This document shows, in pieces, positions 53,415-62,758 of a stretch of DNA of 64,000 nucleotides. Under the pieces are notes generated by a model that saw only the letters and a list, made by a program, of their open reading frames with translations, was not told the DNA's origin and did not search any database. This DNA is from an uncultured Sphingobacteriaceae bacterium (GTDB taxonomy: Bacteria > Bacteroidota > Bacteroidia > Sphingobacteriales > Sphingobacteriaceae). The position numbers were made by a program, and so were the translations under genes. Position 1 is the stretch's first letter. Each line of letters begins with the position of its first letter. The DNA lies in the NCBI GenBank assembly GCA_946480915.1, contig CAMLLO010000014.1, positions 47,506 to 111,505 on the forward strand, in the 5' to 3' direction.

Positions 53415-53452
53415 AATCCTCTCATTAAACATATGAGGGGATTTGTTTTTTA
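53415..53452 (+). terminator. Rho-independent terminator after the kinase
   Basis: AATCCTCTCAT / ATGAGGGGATT, 11 pairs with one G-U, followed by TGTTTTTT. Confidence 0.85.
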
Positions 53453-53557
53453 TCGATTCTTAGAGCTTTTAATTAAAAAGACAGTTTTGCGTAAAGTAAA
53501 GTAACTTATTTGCTTTAAGTTCGTATAGGGGCGTATGTTTTATAAACTAACGCTCTG

Positions 53558-55843
53558 ATGCAACACGGTTGTTATAAACTCAAATACTCTTATTTTCTCA
53601 CAGGCTTCCTGCTTTTTTTTCACATACTAAGCTTCGCGCAAACGAAAGGACTTATTAACGATGGAGCAAAAATTGTGCTTACTACCGGATCCAATATCTA
53701 CATAGATGGTACAGATGGTCATTACACAAATCAAAATGGGGGTGAGATAACCAACAACTCTACGGGGGGAACAATTAAGCTTTTCGGCAACTGGACAAAT
53801 AATGCTTTAAATACAGTATTCTCAAGTGGTACTACAACAACTGTTGAGTTTCTGGGAGCAGCTCAGAGCATAAGCGGAACAAATGCTACGGGTTTTTATA
53901 ATTTCCTGGCCTCAGGTTCGGGAACCAAGACCTTTAGCTCTGATGTCGCATCTACTGTTTCGAATTTAGTGACCTTAAGTGACAATATTACTGTAAATGC
54001 CAATAGCAAACTAACCCTGCTGGCTTCCGCTACAAGCAACGCAAATGTGGCCGCTATACCGGGTACTTCAAGTATTACAGGGAATGTCAATGTTCAGGTT
54101 TATTTTACTGGTAATGGTGACAGCAATTATAGGGGCACAAGAGCCATTTCATCGCCGGTAACGGAAGCTGTTTCATCAACCTATTCGCAGTTAAAAAACT
54201 ACATGGTTATCACTGGTAAACTGAATGGTGGTTTTGATTTGGGAGGATCATTGCAGCCATATGGAGTTTCATTGACTAATTATAATGAAGCTGCCACTTT
54301 ATCTCAATCGCAATTTACACAAGTAGAAAGTATTTCAAGTCCTCTTTTGCCTGGTCATGGCAGCTTTCTGTTTTTTAGAGGCAGTCGCGATGGATATGAT
54401 AATTCAACCCCTTCCACATCCAGCAAGGTAAATGCTCCGTTTGCCGCTCCTGAAAATGTAATTATGCAATATACAGGACCTATTAATCAGCAGAACGTTG
54501 AAGTTTCAGTGCCATATACGTCTAATAACGAAGTAAATTATGATGGGTATAAGCTGATAGGTAATCCTTATCCGGCAGTAATAAACTGGGGCTTAGTTAC
54601 CAAAGTTGGAATGGAAGATGAGCTTAAAATCGTTAAACCGATGGGTGGCTTTGCAACGTATAAAAACGGAGTGGTGGCCAATATTACGGAACTTACGGGA
54701 GATAGCATTCGATTTATTAAGCCGGGACAAGCTTTTTATGTGAGATCAAAATCGGGTGGCGGTACAGTGACTTTTACAGAAGCTTCAAAATCTTTTACAG
54801 CCAGTCCCTTACTATTTATGTCATCGCCCAAAGACAACGCACTTTTAACTACTCCTTTTTCTGAAAAAGGTTTCGGCGGCACATCAAATTTTTCTGGTAA
54901 TGAATTTAGAATTACGCTGCAGAATACAACACACAAAGAAGAAGCGGTAACTGTTTTTAGGGCTGGCAGTAGTGCTGCGTCTCAACGTGAGGATGCCGTG
55001 CTATTTAGCGGAAGTACGGTGATTCTAAGTACTCTATCAAGTGATAACGTAAAACTCACGATCAATTTTATGCCAGAAATAAGTGATGTTCAGGAGCTTA
55101 GATTGAGCGTAAACGCCGCTGTCACTGGTGCTGTAAAGTTGAATTTTACAGATCTATCTGCTGCACGAAACTACGATGTTTTTCTGAAAGACAATTTTCA
55201 GAATACCATAACAAATGTGCGGTCTGCACCCGTTTATGATTTCGTTATAAATAAAACGATACCAGCTTCTTATGGCGACTCTCGTTTTGTGGTTCTGTTC
55301 AAGCCATTAAGTACCGCTGCAGACTTTATTGCAAAAAAGGTAAACACAGGAGCAGAGCTTTCCTGGACTACTTTAACAGGACCCAATAATGGAAAATTCG
55401 AAATTGAACGCTCTGAAGATGGCCTGAATTATGCTCCTGTCGGATCTGTTGAGTATTTAGTCTCTTCAACATCTTATGCATTTTTGGATAAGAAGCCCTT
55501 AATGGGAAACAACTACTATCGCTTAAAGCAAACAGATAAGTTCGGGAATGTTATTTATTCACAGCCGGCTTTTCTTGATTATAAACTGGATGATAGTATT
55601 GCATTTCTTTTGTATCCAAATCCTTCCTCAGAAAGTATTTCGATCGATTTAAACTCACGCAATGCGTCAATAGTTTTTACCCTTCGCGACTTGCAAGGCA
55701 AGGAGTTGATGCGTGAAACCTTTTTAAAGGATCAACGTATTCTGCAAAACATATCCCATTTACACACTGGGGTTTATATCGTTCAGCTGAATGTTGAAGG
55801 AAGTAATGAATTGATAGGTTCAGCTAAACTCATAAAGGAATAA
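53558..55843 (+). CDS. T9SS-secreted protein with type A sorting domain
   Basis: 761 residues. The signal peptide ends at SFA/QTKG. Residues 30-240 are Gly/Thr/Ser-rich and beta-helix or fibronectin-like (FLGAAQSISGTNATGFYNF, KTFSSDVAST). The stretch LIGNPYPAVINWG recurs in many Bacteroidota secreted proteins. The C-terminus (about 680-761) begins LLYPNPSSESISIDL and ends IGSAKLIKE: a type A T9SS tail. No enzyme domain seen; surface matrix or adhesin is the likely class. The PID-CTERM gene follows 12 bases later. Confidence 0.85.
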   Translation: MQHGCYKLKYSYFLTGFLLFFHILSFAQTKGLINDGAKIVLTTGSNIYIDGTDGHYTNQNGGEITNNSTGGTIKLFGNWTNNALNTVFSSGTTTTVEFLGAAQSISGTNATGFYNFLASGSGTKTFSSDVASTVSNLVTLSDNITVNANSKLTLLASATSNANVAAIPGTSSITGNVNVQVYFTGNGDSNYRGTRAISSPVTEAVSSTYSQLKNYMVITGKLNGGFDLGGSLQPYGVSLTNYNEAATLSQSQFTQVESISSPLLPGHGSFLFFRGSRDGYDNSTPSTSSKVNAPFAAPENVIMQYTGPINQQNVEVSVPYTSNNEVNYDGYKLIGNPYPAVINWGLVTKVGMEDELKIVKPMGGFATYKNGVVANITELTGDSIRFIKPGQAFYVRSKSGGGTVTFTEASKSFTASPLLFMSSPKDNALLTTPFSEKGFGGTSNFSGNEFRITLQNTTHKEEAVTVFRAGSSAASQREDAVLFSGSTVILSTLSSDNVKLTINFMPEISDVQELRLSVNAAVTGAVKLNFTDLSAARNYDVFLKDNFQNTITNVRSAPVYDFVINKTIPASYGDSRFVVLFKPLSTAADFIAKKVNTGAELSWTTLTGPNNGKFEIERSEDGLNYAPVGSVEYLVSSTSYAFLDKKPLMGNNYYRLKQTDKFGNVIYSQPAFLDYKLDDSIAFLLYPNPSSESISIDLNSRNASIVFTLRDLQGKELMRETFLKDQRILQNISHLHTGVYIVQLNVEGSNELIGSAKLIKE

Positions 55844-55855
55844 TCATTGGGGTTG

Positions 55856-56071
55856 ATGAAAAAGTTGTTTTGGACAATATTATTGTGTTGCTTGTCTTCG
55901 CACTCTTTCTCGCAGACTTGTGATCCTCAATTTGATCCTTTTTGTGAAGATGTGGATGCTCCTATTGATAGTGGTGTAGGCTTACTTATAGGAGCAGCTG
56001 CATTGTATACGATTAAAAAAATTCGAGAGAAAAAAGCTGAAACCGGACAGAAGTCTGGTTTACATAGCTAA
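55856..56071 (+). CDS. PID-CTERM sorting-signal small protein
   Basis: 71 residues from ATG 55856. N-terminal signal (LFWTILLCCLSSHSFSQ), a short Cys-containing region (TCDPQFDPFCEDVDA), then the PID motif APIDSGVGLLIGAAALYTIKKI and a basic tail KKAETGQK: hydrophobic segment plus basic cluster, as in the PID-CTERM class. Such signals are thought to be processed by a sortase-like membrane enzyme; no such enzyme is in the window. It follows the T9SS protein closely, likely one transcript. Confidence 0.85.
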   Translation: MKKLFWTILLCCLSSHSFSQTCDPQFDPFCEDVDAPIDSGVGLLIGAAALYTIKKIREKKAETGQKSGLHS

Positions 56072-56181
56072 GCTTTAGATATTGTTCGCAAGATTGTTCG
56101 CTTTATATAGGGTTCGGGTAGGGAAGTACGACGAACACCTTTTACCCCGAGAGCAGGATTAAAGCTTACCTGAACGTAAGA

Positions 56182-56220
56182 TTACCAAAGAAGCGTTTAA
56201 AACAGACGCTTCTTTGGTAA
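56182..56220 (-). terminator. 15-bp perfect hairpin, PRC-barrel gene terminator
   Basis: TTACCAAAGAAGCGT / ACGCTTCTTTGGTAA with a 9-base loop, next to the stop of the minus-strand gene. It may also stop transcription from the PID-CTERM side. Confidence 0.75.
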
Positions 56221-56224
56221 AAGA

Positions 56225-57013
56225 TTAAGATCCTGAGTTGTCTAAAATGGAGCTGTCGCTTGATGAATTTCTCAGACTAGCTAAAAATTCTTCGCTTATG
56301 GGCTTGTCGTAATCAAACTCGGGACTGTTTTTTAACATATCCGTTGTTTGGTCAAGATAAACAGAAGAAGTTTCCCATTCTATTTTCCTTATGCTCTTGG
56401 TAGAGAGCAGGATTTTGTTGCCCGAATACCAGTTACCTGTTTCAACTATCAAACCAGCCAAGATCCAGGAAGAATCGTCGACTAAAAAATCTTCAATATC
56501 TCCTAGTTCAGCGTCGGCTGCATGAATATCATAGCCGGTAACTCTTTTTACACTTCTTAAATGCGTTTCTTTCGGAGGCTGACCCGCCTCGCCCGGATGA
56601 TGCATTTCATCTGATATTCTTTCTTCAAAAGGAATATCTGGAGCAACAACACCGCCAACCATTCCGCTTGTCATGAAACCCATGCCTGCACCTTCATAAA
56701 AGGGCCATGAATAATGCCGATGCAGCTCAGTCTCCTGATCTCTGCTAATGGGTTTTTCTGCATCAATATCCGGACTGTGTTTAACCTGGTCTTTTGTAAG
56801 ATTCACCGGAAATACTTTGGCATTCCAATTTGGTGTTTGCAAAGCTACCGGAGAAAGAAGCACCTTACGACCAAACAGCCAGTTGCCAGTTTCTAAAACT
56901 AAATAGCGGATTTGCCATGTTCGATCATCGAAGTAGAAATCCGTAACCTTGCCAATTTCACCATCGGTAGCACCCATGGTAAAACCGATCAAACTTTTAA
57001 TACTGCGTAGCAT
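56225..57013 (-). CDS. Protein with two PRC-barrel domains
   Basis: 262 residues from ATG 57013 (MLRSIKSLIGFTMGATDGEIGKV). A Shine-Dalgarno AGGAGG lies 4 bases upstream; the frame is open 25 residues further. Two PRC-barrel-like repeats: residues 1-85 (GATDGEIGKVTDFYFDDRTWQIRYLVLETGNWLF) and about 150-240 (HAADAELGDIEDFLVDDSSWILAGLIVETGNWYSG). PRC-barrels occur in stress-associated proteins, RimM and photosynthetic centres. Predicted soluble stress protein. Anchored neither by signal nor membrane segment. Confidence 0.88.
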   Translation of the reverse strand: MLRSIKSLIGFTMGATDGEIGKVTDFYFDDRTWQIRYLVLETGNWLFGRKVLLSPVALQTPNWNAKVFPVNLTKDQVKHSPDIDAEKPISRDQETELHRHYSWPFYEGAGMGFMTSGMVGGVVAPDIPFEERISDEMHHPGEAGQPPKETHLRSVKRVTGYDIHAADAELGDIEDFLVDDSSWILAGLIVETGNWYSGNKILLSTKSIRKIEWETSSVYLDQTTDMLKNSPEFDYDKPISEEFLASLRNSSSDSSILDNSGS

Positions 57014-57559
57014 AATGCCTCCTTCTTTATTGTCTGAATGAATGTTCGACCTAGTTATATAATAGTAATTTAAGCGAAATTGTTTCAAATGGCAGGCTGG
57101 AATTGCTTCAATTAACGGTGAAATTTTGTTTGGTCGATGCTAGATTTTCGGCATCCTGAAAAGCAGCCTTCTGTGCTCAGATGTTCTTTCTGCGGCCTCA
57201 GTGACCGGATTCATTAGCGCATTTTGATTGCTAATCGGATAGGGGCGGGAATATTTGAATGAGGATCGTCGATTAAACTTGAGAGGATCTGAATGAATAC
57301 CGACACACTGGAAAAGCGGCACCCATCCAACATTTCCAGTCCGTCATTCTCCCGCAGGTGGACATCTAAATGCAGCGCAAAATATCCAGGCTTGTGGGTA
57401 TACTGCATTTTCAGCGCTCCCGGAATGCTGTATATTTTTATCGCACATATTCCTTGAACTTAATTTTTAATTAAGAAAAAACTGTTTCAAGATATTTCAT
57501 TATTTTTTTATATAATTGATCCTAATAAATCTAAAATTTTTTCTGCCAAAACCTTTATC
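57014..57559. other. 546-base gap without a supported gene
   Basis: The first 100 bases are AT-rich promoter-like sequence for the PRC-barrel gene. The middle (about 57130-57400) is richer in G and C and has only short frames of 60-65 codons on the minus strand with no family resemblance. The last 130 bases are AT-rich before the beta-propeller gene. I see no repeat or hairpin. Confidence 0.5.
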
Positions 57560-58837
57560 ATGATTTCTTTTATTGATCTACTTATTCTCAGGATAAAACC
57601 TCTGTTGATCCTTTCTCTATTTCTCTTTCTATCGTTCAATACCTTCGGTCAGGGTGGTAAAATCGATAGCAGCGGCATGGTTACCTTGCGAATTGATCCG
57701 CAAAATGCACGAGGTGCCAATGTCTCTCAGGTCTTCGACGAGGTGAAGTTTATACCGCTTGAAACCACTAAAGAAAGCTTGTTCGGCAGTATCTACGATT
57801 TAAGAATTGTGAAAAATCAGTTCGTCCTTTTTGATTACGATACAAGAGCTGTCTTAATATTTGCGAAAGACGGGAAATTTAAGGGAAAGATAGACGCAAG
57901 TAAAATTCCCAAAGATGATGCTGATAAAAGTAAAAATGAGCTGTACGGATATCGGATTGCCGAGGAAAATAAGGATAGTCTGATTGCTATTTATTCGAGT
58001 AAATATTATTTCTATTTTGACTTTAACGGCAAGCAGATTAAGAAGGTGCCGCACAAAGATGCCGGTTTCAATCGGGATTTTACCCTCGCGGATAAAGAAA
58101 CAAGGGTAAGGCCATTTTACATAGAGAAAAATGGGAAAGACAGTACTCATTACGAGGTTGGAATACTGAGAAAGAATAAAGATTCTGTAGGGTATTTTCC
58201 TTTTTCGATGAAACGCTATGAAACCGACGAGTTTTGGGGTGGTACAAAGCTTTATGATTGCGGAACACCAAACGAGATGTTCTTCATCAATTTTTACAGC
58301 TACAACCTTTATAAAATTACACCGGCTAAACTTTCATTAGCTTACCGCATTATCTTCCCGGCAAATAACTCACTGCCCGGCGACTTTGTAACGAATCCCA
58401 TCTATATTAAAAAGCGTGGAGAGTATTTCCGGAACAATCCGAAAGTGTTTTACAGCATGAATAGCGCATACCCGGTCGGAGATAATCTATACTTACAAAT
58501 GCGGAGCTGGGGTTGGGATAAAGAATTGAAGAAAGCAATTATATATAATTTAAAAACCGCTGAGACCATCTCACTGCAGGATTTGCAACCCGATAGCCTG
58601 TCCTCTTTTCTCCCCGTTACCGATGCTGGAGCATTTTACGATTTTGCAAATAAAGGATTTCATTTGTACAAAGACGACTATTTCTACACCAGCTATTCAT
58701 CACTCGCCATGTTTAGTTTTAAAGAACAATTGGGTGATAAAAATAAGGTGTTCAGCCCTCAAATGCAGGAATACTTCAAAACCCAGGACCGGAAAAGTAA
58801 CCCGGTGATCATCCAACTGAAACCTAAAAAACACTAA
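57560..58837 (+). CDS. Six-bladed beta-propeller exported protein
   Basis: 425 residues. The signal peptide ends near NTFG/QGGK (residue 30). The body matches the 6-bladed beta-propeller family of Bacteroidota: SQVFDEVKFIPLETTKESLFGSIYDLRIVKNQFVLFDY at the start. The tail ends IIQLKPKKH, not a T9SS tail. Such proteins often pair with outer-membrane receptors or bind extracellular peptides and polymers. The outer-membrane barrel gene follows 11 bases later, so the two are likely one unit. Confidence 0.82.
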   Translation: MISFIDLLILRIKPLLILSLFLFLSFNTFGQGGKIDSSGMVTLRIDPQNARGANVSQVFDEVKFIPLETTKESLFGSIYDLRIVKNQFVLFDYDTRAVLIFAKDGKFKGKIDASKIPKDDADKSKNELYGYRIAEENKDSLIAIYSSKYYFYFDFNGKQIKKVPHKDAGFNRDFTLADKETRVRPFYIEKNGKDSTHYEVGILRKNKDSVGYFPFSMKRYETDEFWGGTKLYDCGTPNEMFFINFYSYNLYKITPAKLSLAYRIIFPANNSLPGDFVTNPIYIKKRGEYFRNNPKVFYSMNSAYPVGDNLYLQMRSWGWDKELKKAIIYNLKTAETISLQDLQPDSLSSFLPVTDAGAFYDFANKGFHLYKDDYFYTSYSSLAMFSFKEQLGDKNKVFSPQMQEYFKTQDRKSNPVIIQLKPKKH

Positions 58838-58848
58838 ACCATCACCTA

Positions 58849-61677
58849 ATGCAAAAACTTCTGCAACTGATTACAGTAATAAGCTTTACTGTATGTTTCT
58901 ATAACGTTCGGGCTCAGCAAGCAAATCCCAATAATATAGGCTCTGTTAAGGGCCTGCTACAAGATACGCTACATAAATACACGGTAAAATCGGCAACAGT
59001 GTCGGTGTACAGGTCAGACAGCACCTTGCTGAATTATCAACTCAGCAATAATTATGGCGAGTTCAGTTTTAGAAACCTGCCCCTAAACACTAAATATTAT
59101 ATCGAAGTGAGCCACGTTAGTTACCACGTGCTCAGGCAGAACTTCACACTTACAGGCACGCAAAAAGCCATTGATTTAAAAACCCTGATTTTAACACCAA
59201 AGGAGGTTGAACTTAACGAGGTCGAGATTAGAGTGCCTCCGATACAGATGAATGGCGACACTTTAGAATTTAATGCCGCCGCGTTCAAATTAGACAGCAA
59301 TGCAGTAGTTGAAGATCTGCTCAGAAAGATACCGAATGTTACCCTTTGGGGCGATGGGCAGATCACCGTAAACGGGAGAGAGGTTAAAAGCCTTCTGGTA
59401 AACGGAAAGGAATTTTTTGGAGGCGATTTCAAGATGGCGCTCCAGAACATTTCTAAAAATGCCCTGCAAAAAGTGCAGGTGTATAATGTGCAAAAGAATG
59501 AAACTAACCCCTTAGACAGTACGCTAACCGTGAACCTTAAGCTTAAGAAAGGAAAAGACAAGGGCTATTTCGGTAAAGTTGGTGGTGGATACGGTACAAC
59601 CGAGCGTTTCGAGGCCGATGGGAACATCAATTTTTTTGCGCCTAAACTTCAACTGGGTATCATCGCAGCAGGCAATAATGTCAACAAAATTGCAAATAAC
59701 ACAAGGGATCTAACTTCTAATAGTACATTTAAAGGCGTGGGTACCAATGTAGAGTATCAACCGGATTTTAGGGCAACCGGAATAAACCGCACAAAAACCG
59801 GTGGCGCAACCTTTAGCTATAATTTTATAGAAAAGCCTACCTACGACAAGAAAAGCGCGATTACTGCAAACTATTTTGGACAAAATCGTATCAACGATAT
59901 CGTATCAAACAGTCAGACCACTACAACGATAGGCGCAGGAAGCAGGATATTCGACAATGTTTCAAGTAACAACAGTACCTTGAGTAATAATCAAAATTTC
60001 GATAGCAGGTTTGAGTATGCGAAGCTAAACCATCGCCTGAATATCAGCCAAAATCTCTTTGTAAACTCAGGGGAGACTAATAACCTGTCTTTACGAAATG
60101 CCCTTAACCAGCAAAACGACACTACCAGTACTAATAATACTGTCGGGCAGAACACATACACCAATATGGGTTTTCGCCTGAGCGCCGACTATGGCTATAA
60201 CAACTTCATGAAGTTTAAGCAAAAGATAAGAAGTTTTAATGCGAGGTATAACCTGAATGTAGAGGATTCGGATAATGAGAGAACAGATCTGACCAAATTC
60301 AGATCCTTTGTCAATGCCGCCTCCAATCGTGATTTTAACAGGCGATATAATAACGATGGCAGTAATATATATCAGCAGCTGTTTGTGGAATTACCGGGTT
60401 TAAAAAGATTGTTCTTTGGGGATAAACGTCTGGCGAGAATAGATTTCAACTTTAGTAATGATCTAAGCATGGTAAACTCTAACAATAACAGTCAGGTTGC
60501 CGATTTTGATAATCTAACCAGTAATTACCAGAACAACGCCTATCTGAGCAACAACCTGAGAACAAACTTAATAACCGAAACGCCTTCTTTAACATTCACC
60601 CGGAGCTTTAGTAAACACCTTAGCAATAGGTTCAACCGAAATCTTAATTTTAATATCTCAGCAAAACAAAAGTTTAGCTACCAGGATAACCGGTCGGATA
60701 AACAATTTCAAAACATCAGCAGAAGCTACAGCAACTTTATACCTGCAGCATTAATTAGCTATAACAGGTATCAGTATGGGGAGTACAGCAATTATGTTTC
60801 CCTCAATTTCGTGACGGACGTGCGCATTCCATCAGTAAATCAATTAGCACCTTTAACTGATAGTGCGAATGTTTACAGGTTGCAAAAAGGCAATATCAAT
60901 TTAAGAGAGGCACTGAGCAGGGACATACGTCTCTACTTCTCTCATACAGATCAGCGCAGTAAAAACACGTTAAATTATTATATCAATGCAACGCTTAACT
61001 TTACTGAGGACGCTTTTGCGGATAGTATATTTATCGATAATCAGAACCGGCGCACCATTTATTTAGCCAATGCAGATGGCTATAAATCGGCACGGCTTAA
61101 CGGCGATATTAAAAAAGCACTGAAGTTTAAAACCAGCGCCTTGCAAACCAATTTAGGTGGTTCGGTGTCGTTCAGTAAAAGTCCGGGGTACCTAAATGAT
61201 GCTTTTGCCTTTTCTAATAATCTCAATACGGATACCTACCTGAGTTTCAACTATACCTATAAAGATAAACTTTCTGTAGAAACCCGAGAGAACCTTGGAA
61301 CTTACCGCAGCCGGCAAAATGCATTTAACACCAGTTATAGCGGAACAAACATCAGTTCGGCACTGAGCGGCAGTTACAACGTGACCAAGAAGTTTACGCT
61401 GAATAGTAATATCAGTCTCAATAGCAACCGCACTTCGGCCAGCAAATCCATAAATTACAATATCTGGAATGCAAGTGCTGTTTATCGCTTGTTAAAAGGC
61501 AATAACGCCGAGTTTAAGTTTACAGCGCTGGATCTGCTGCGCCAGAATAATAGCATCATAAATACGGGTAATTCAAACAGTTTTACATTTGCCACACGGA
61601 ATGTTTTGCAGCAATATTTCATGACTACCTTTTCATATTATCCGCGTCAGTTTGGTAAGAGTGGGGTGAAGAAATAA
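58849..61677 (+). CDS. TonB-receptor-like outer-membrane barrel with carboxypeptidase-like domain
   Basis: 942 residues. Signal peptide ends at VRA/QQAN. Residues 30-110 are the CarboxypepD_reg-like domain (VKGLLQDTLHKYTVKSATVSVYRSDST, FSFRNLPLNTKYYIEVSHVSY). A plug-like part (RKIPNVTLWGDGQITVNGREVKSLLVNGKEFFGGDFKMAL) follows, and a long Asn/Ser-rich barrel ends FSYYPRQFGKSGVKK. This is the OMP_b-brl group, not a SusC pair. Substrate unknown; the beta-propeller upstream may supply specificity. Confidence 0.88.
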   Translation: MQKLLQLITVISFTVCFYNVRAQQANPNNIGSVKGLLQDTLHKYTVKSATVSVYRSDSTLLNYQLSNNYGEFSFRNLPLNTKYYIEVSHVSYHVLRQNFTLTGTQKAIDLKTLILTPKEVELNEVEIRVPPIQMNGDTLEFNAAAFKLDSNAVVEDLLRKIPNVTLWGDGQITVNGREVKSLLVNGKEFFGGDFKMALQNISKNALQKVQVYNVQKNETNPLDSTLTVNLKLKKGKDKGYFGKVGGGYGTTERFEADGNINFFAPKLQLGIIAAGNNVNKIANNTRDLTSNSTFKGVGTNVEYQPDFRATGINRTKTGGATFSYNFIEKPTYDKKSAITANYFGQNRINDIVSNSQTTTTIGAGSRIFDNVSSNNSTLSNNQNFDSRFEYAKLNHRLNISQNLFVNSGETNNLSLRNALNQQNDTTSTNNTVGQNTYTNMGFRLSADYGYNNFMKFKQKIRSFNARYNLNVEDSDNERTDLTKFRSFVNAASNRDFNRRYNNDGSNIYQQLFVELPGLKRLFFGDKRLARIDFNFSNDLSMVNSNNNSQVADFDNLTSNYQNNAYLSNNLRTNLITETPSLTFTRSFSKHLSNRFNRNLNFNISAKQKFSYQDNRSDKQFQNISRSYSNFIPAALISYNRYQYGEYSNYVSLNFVTDVRIPSVNQLAPLTDSANVYRLQKGNINLREALSRDIRLYFSHTDQRSKNTLNYYINATLNFTEDAFADSIFIDNQNRRTIYLANADGYKSARLNGDIKKALKFKTSALQTNLGGSVSFSKSPGYLNDAFAFSNNLNTDTYLSFNYTYKDKLSVETRENLGTYRSRQNAFNTSYSGTNISSALSGSYNVTKKFTLNSNISLNSNRTSASKSINYNIWNASAVYRLLKGNNAEFKFTALDLLRQNNSIINTGNSNSFTFATRNVLQQYFMTTFSYYPRQFGKSGVKK

Positions 61678-61690
61678 AAGGAGATTTCTC

Positions 61691-61718
61691 GCTCTTCGGA
61701 ATTTATATTCCGAAGAGC
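61691..61718 (+). terminator. 12-bp hairpin after the barrel gene
   Basis: GCTCTTCGGAAT-TTAT-ATTCCGAAGAGC, perfect. The following T-tract is weak, so termination efficiency is unsure. Confidence 0.55.
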
Positions 61719-61727
61719 AGTTGTTCC

Positions 61728-61850
61728 GCTCATGGCCGCGGAGAGGCCTAGTAACTTTTGTCTTGAAACAAAAGTCACCAAAAATTCAAGAACAGAAAAA
61801 TGCTCGACCGCTTTTCTGTTCAGGCCAACGCTCGTGCTTCGGTTTCTGGC
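61728..61850. repeat. Intergenic palindromic repeat element, GGCCTAGT family
   Basis: CCGCTCATGGCCGCGGA, GGCCTAGT, then ACTTTTGT-CTTGAA-ACAAAAGT (61754-61775), and further on GAACAGAAAA / TTTTCTGTTC (61790-61821). The first part recurs at the right edge of the window. No coding sense. The rest of the gap to 61957 holds nothing I can name. Confidence 0.65.
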
Positions 61851-61957
61851 GTAAGTTTGTAACGTTTTCTGTTTTTGGTTGAGATAGCAGCTGGATTTTG
61901 TCCTTAGACAAGATTTGACTTGTATGCTTTTGGTGCTACGGCTTTTAATCGTGCAAA

Positions 61958-62662
61958 TTATTCCAATTCAAAAACCGCTCTTATCCTGTAACTTAATTTC
62001 GTTGTTTTAAAGTCGATTGCTGGCATTGATGCGGATTGTTCGGTCATCATTCCGTCGTTCATTACTGAGCCGGTCCTGGCGGGAGGATAGGTATTGTTTC
62101 CGTGTTCGATCTCGTTAATTTCAAGGGCTCCTCCAACTTCATCACCAAGTGCAGCCGCTAAATAGGATGCTTTATCTTTTGCGGCCTTCAGCGCTTTTAT
62201 TTTAAGATCCTGTTTAACAGCTTCAAGGTTTGAATAATCGTAACCTTCGATATTGGTGTATTCTATCGCTCTTGCATCCACTGCATTAATTATCTGGTTG
62301 AATTTATTCAGGTCGGATACTTTTAAACGATATTGCTTTCTTGCCATAAAAGCAGGATTCTTTCTTTTTTCATAAGCATAATTAAAGCTCGAGACATTAT
62401 TAATGGTGAAGTTTTCTTTTGGAATGCCCGCTTTTGCAGCAGCTCGCTGGAGACTCGCCTCAAGATCTTCTATGCTTACCTTCTTTTTGGAAGCATTATC
62501 AATATATTCTTTCAGAGATATCCCAACGTAGATTATGTCTGGTGTAACTTCCGTTTCCGCCGATCCTAAAACTTCAATTTTGTGCCGGGTGTCGACATTT
62601 TGTGTACATCCCTGTAAAAAAACCGTGCCTGCAACCGCAGCAATAAATACTAATCCTTTCAT
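61958..62662 (-). CDS. SIMPL-domain (DUF541) lipoprotein
   Basis: 234 residues. Signal peptide with lipobox VFLQGCTQ (Cys 19). The body contains HKIEVLGSAETEVTPDIIYVGISLKEY, ASLQRAAAKAGIPKENFTINNVSSFNY and KALKAAKDKASYLAAALGDEVG, the SIMPL/DUF541 pattern. These proteins form periplasmic rings in some bacteria and are tied to oxidative stress tolerance. Single gene. Role here not further defined. Confidence 0.9.
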   Translation of the reverse strand: MKGLVFIAAVAGTVFLQGCTQNVDTRHKIEVLGSAETEVTPDIIYVGISLKEYIDNASKKKVSIEDLEASLQRAAAKAGIPKENFTINNVSSFNYAYEKRKNPAFMARKQYRLKVSDLNKFNQIINAVDARAIEYTNIEGYDYSNLEAVKQDLKIKALKAAKDKASYLAAALGDEVGGALEINEIEHGNNTYPPARTGSVMNDGMMTEQSASMPAIDFKTTKLSYRIRAVFELE

Positions 62663-62758
62663 GCTCTGAGCCTATGTGTTTAACTAAGATGCAGAAGCCG
62701 CAGGTTTTCCATAAGGAAGGTCAAAGGAGAATGTCGGCAAAAGCGTAAATGCTGTACT

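Noticed and set aside
57140..57408. Degenerate gene or transposase remnant before the beta-propeller gene
   Set aside because: Short frames on the minus strand show no family motif, and no inverted repeats flank them.
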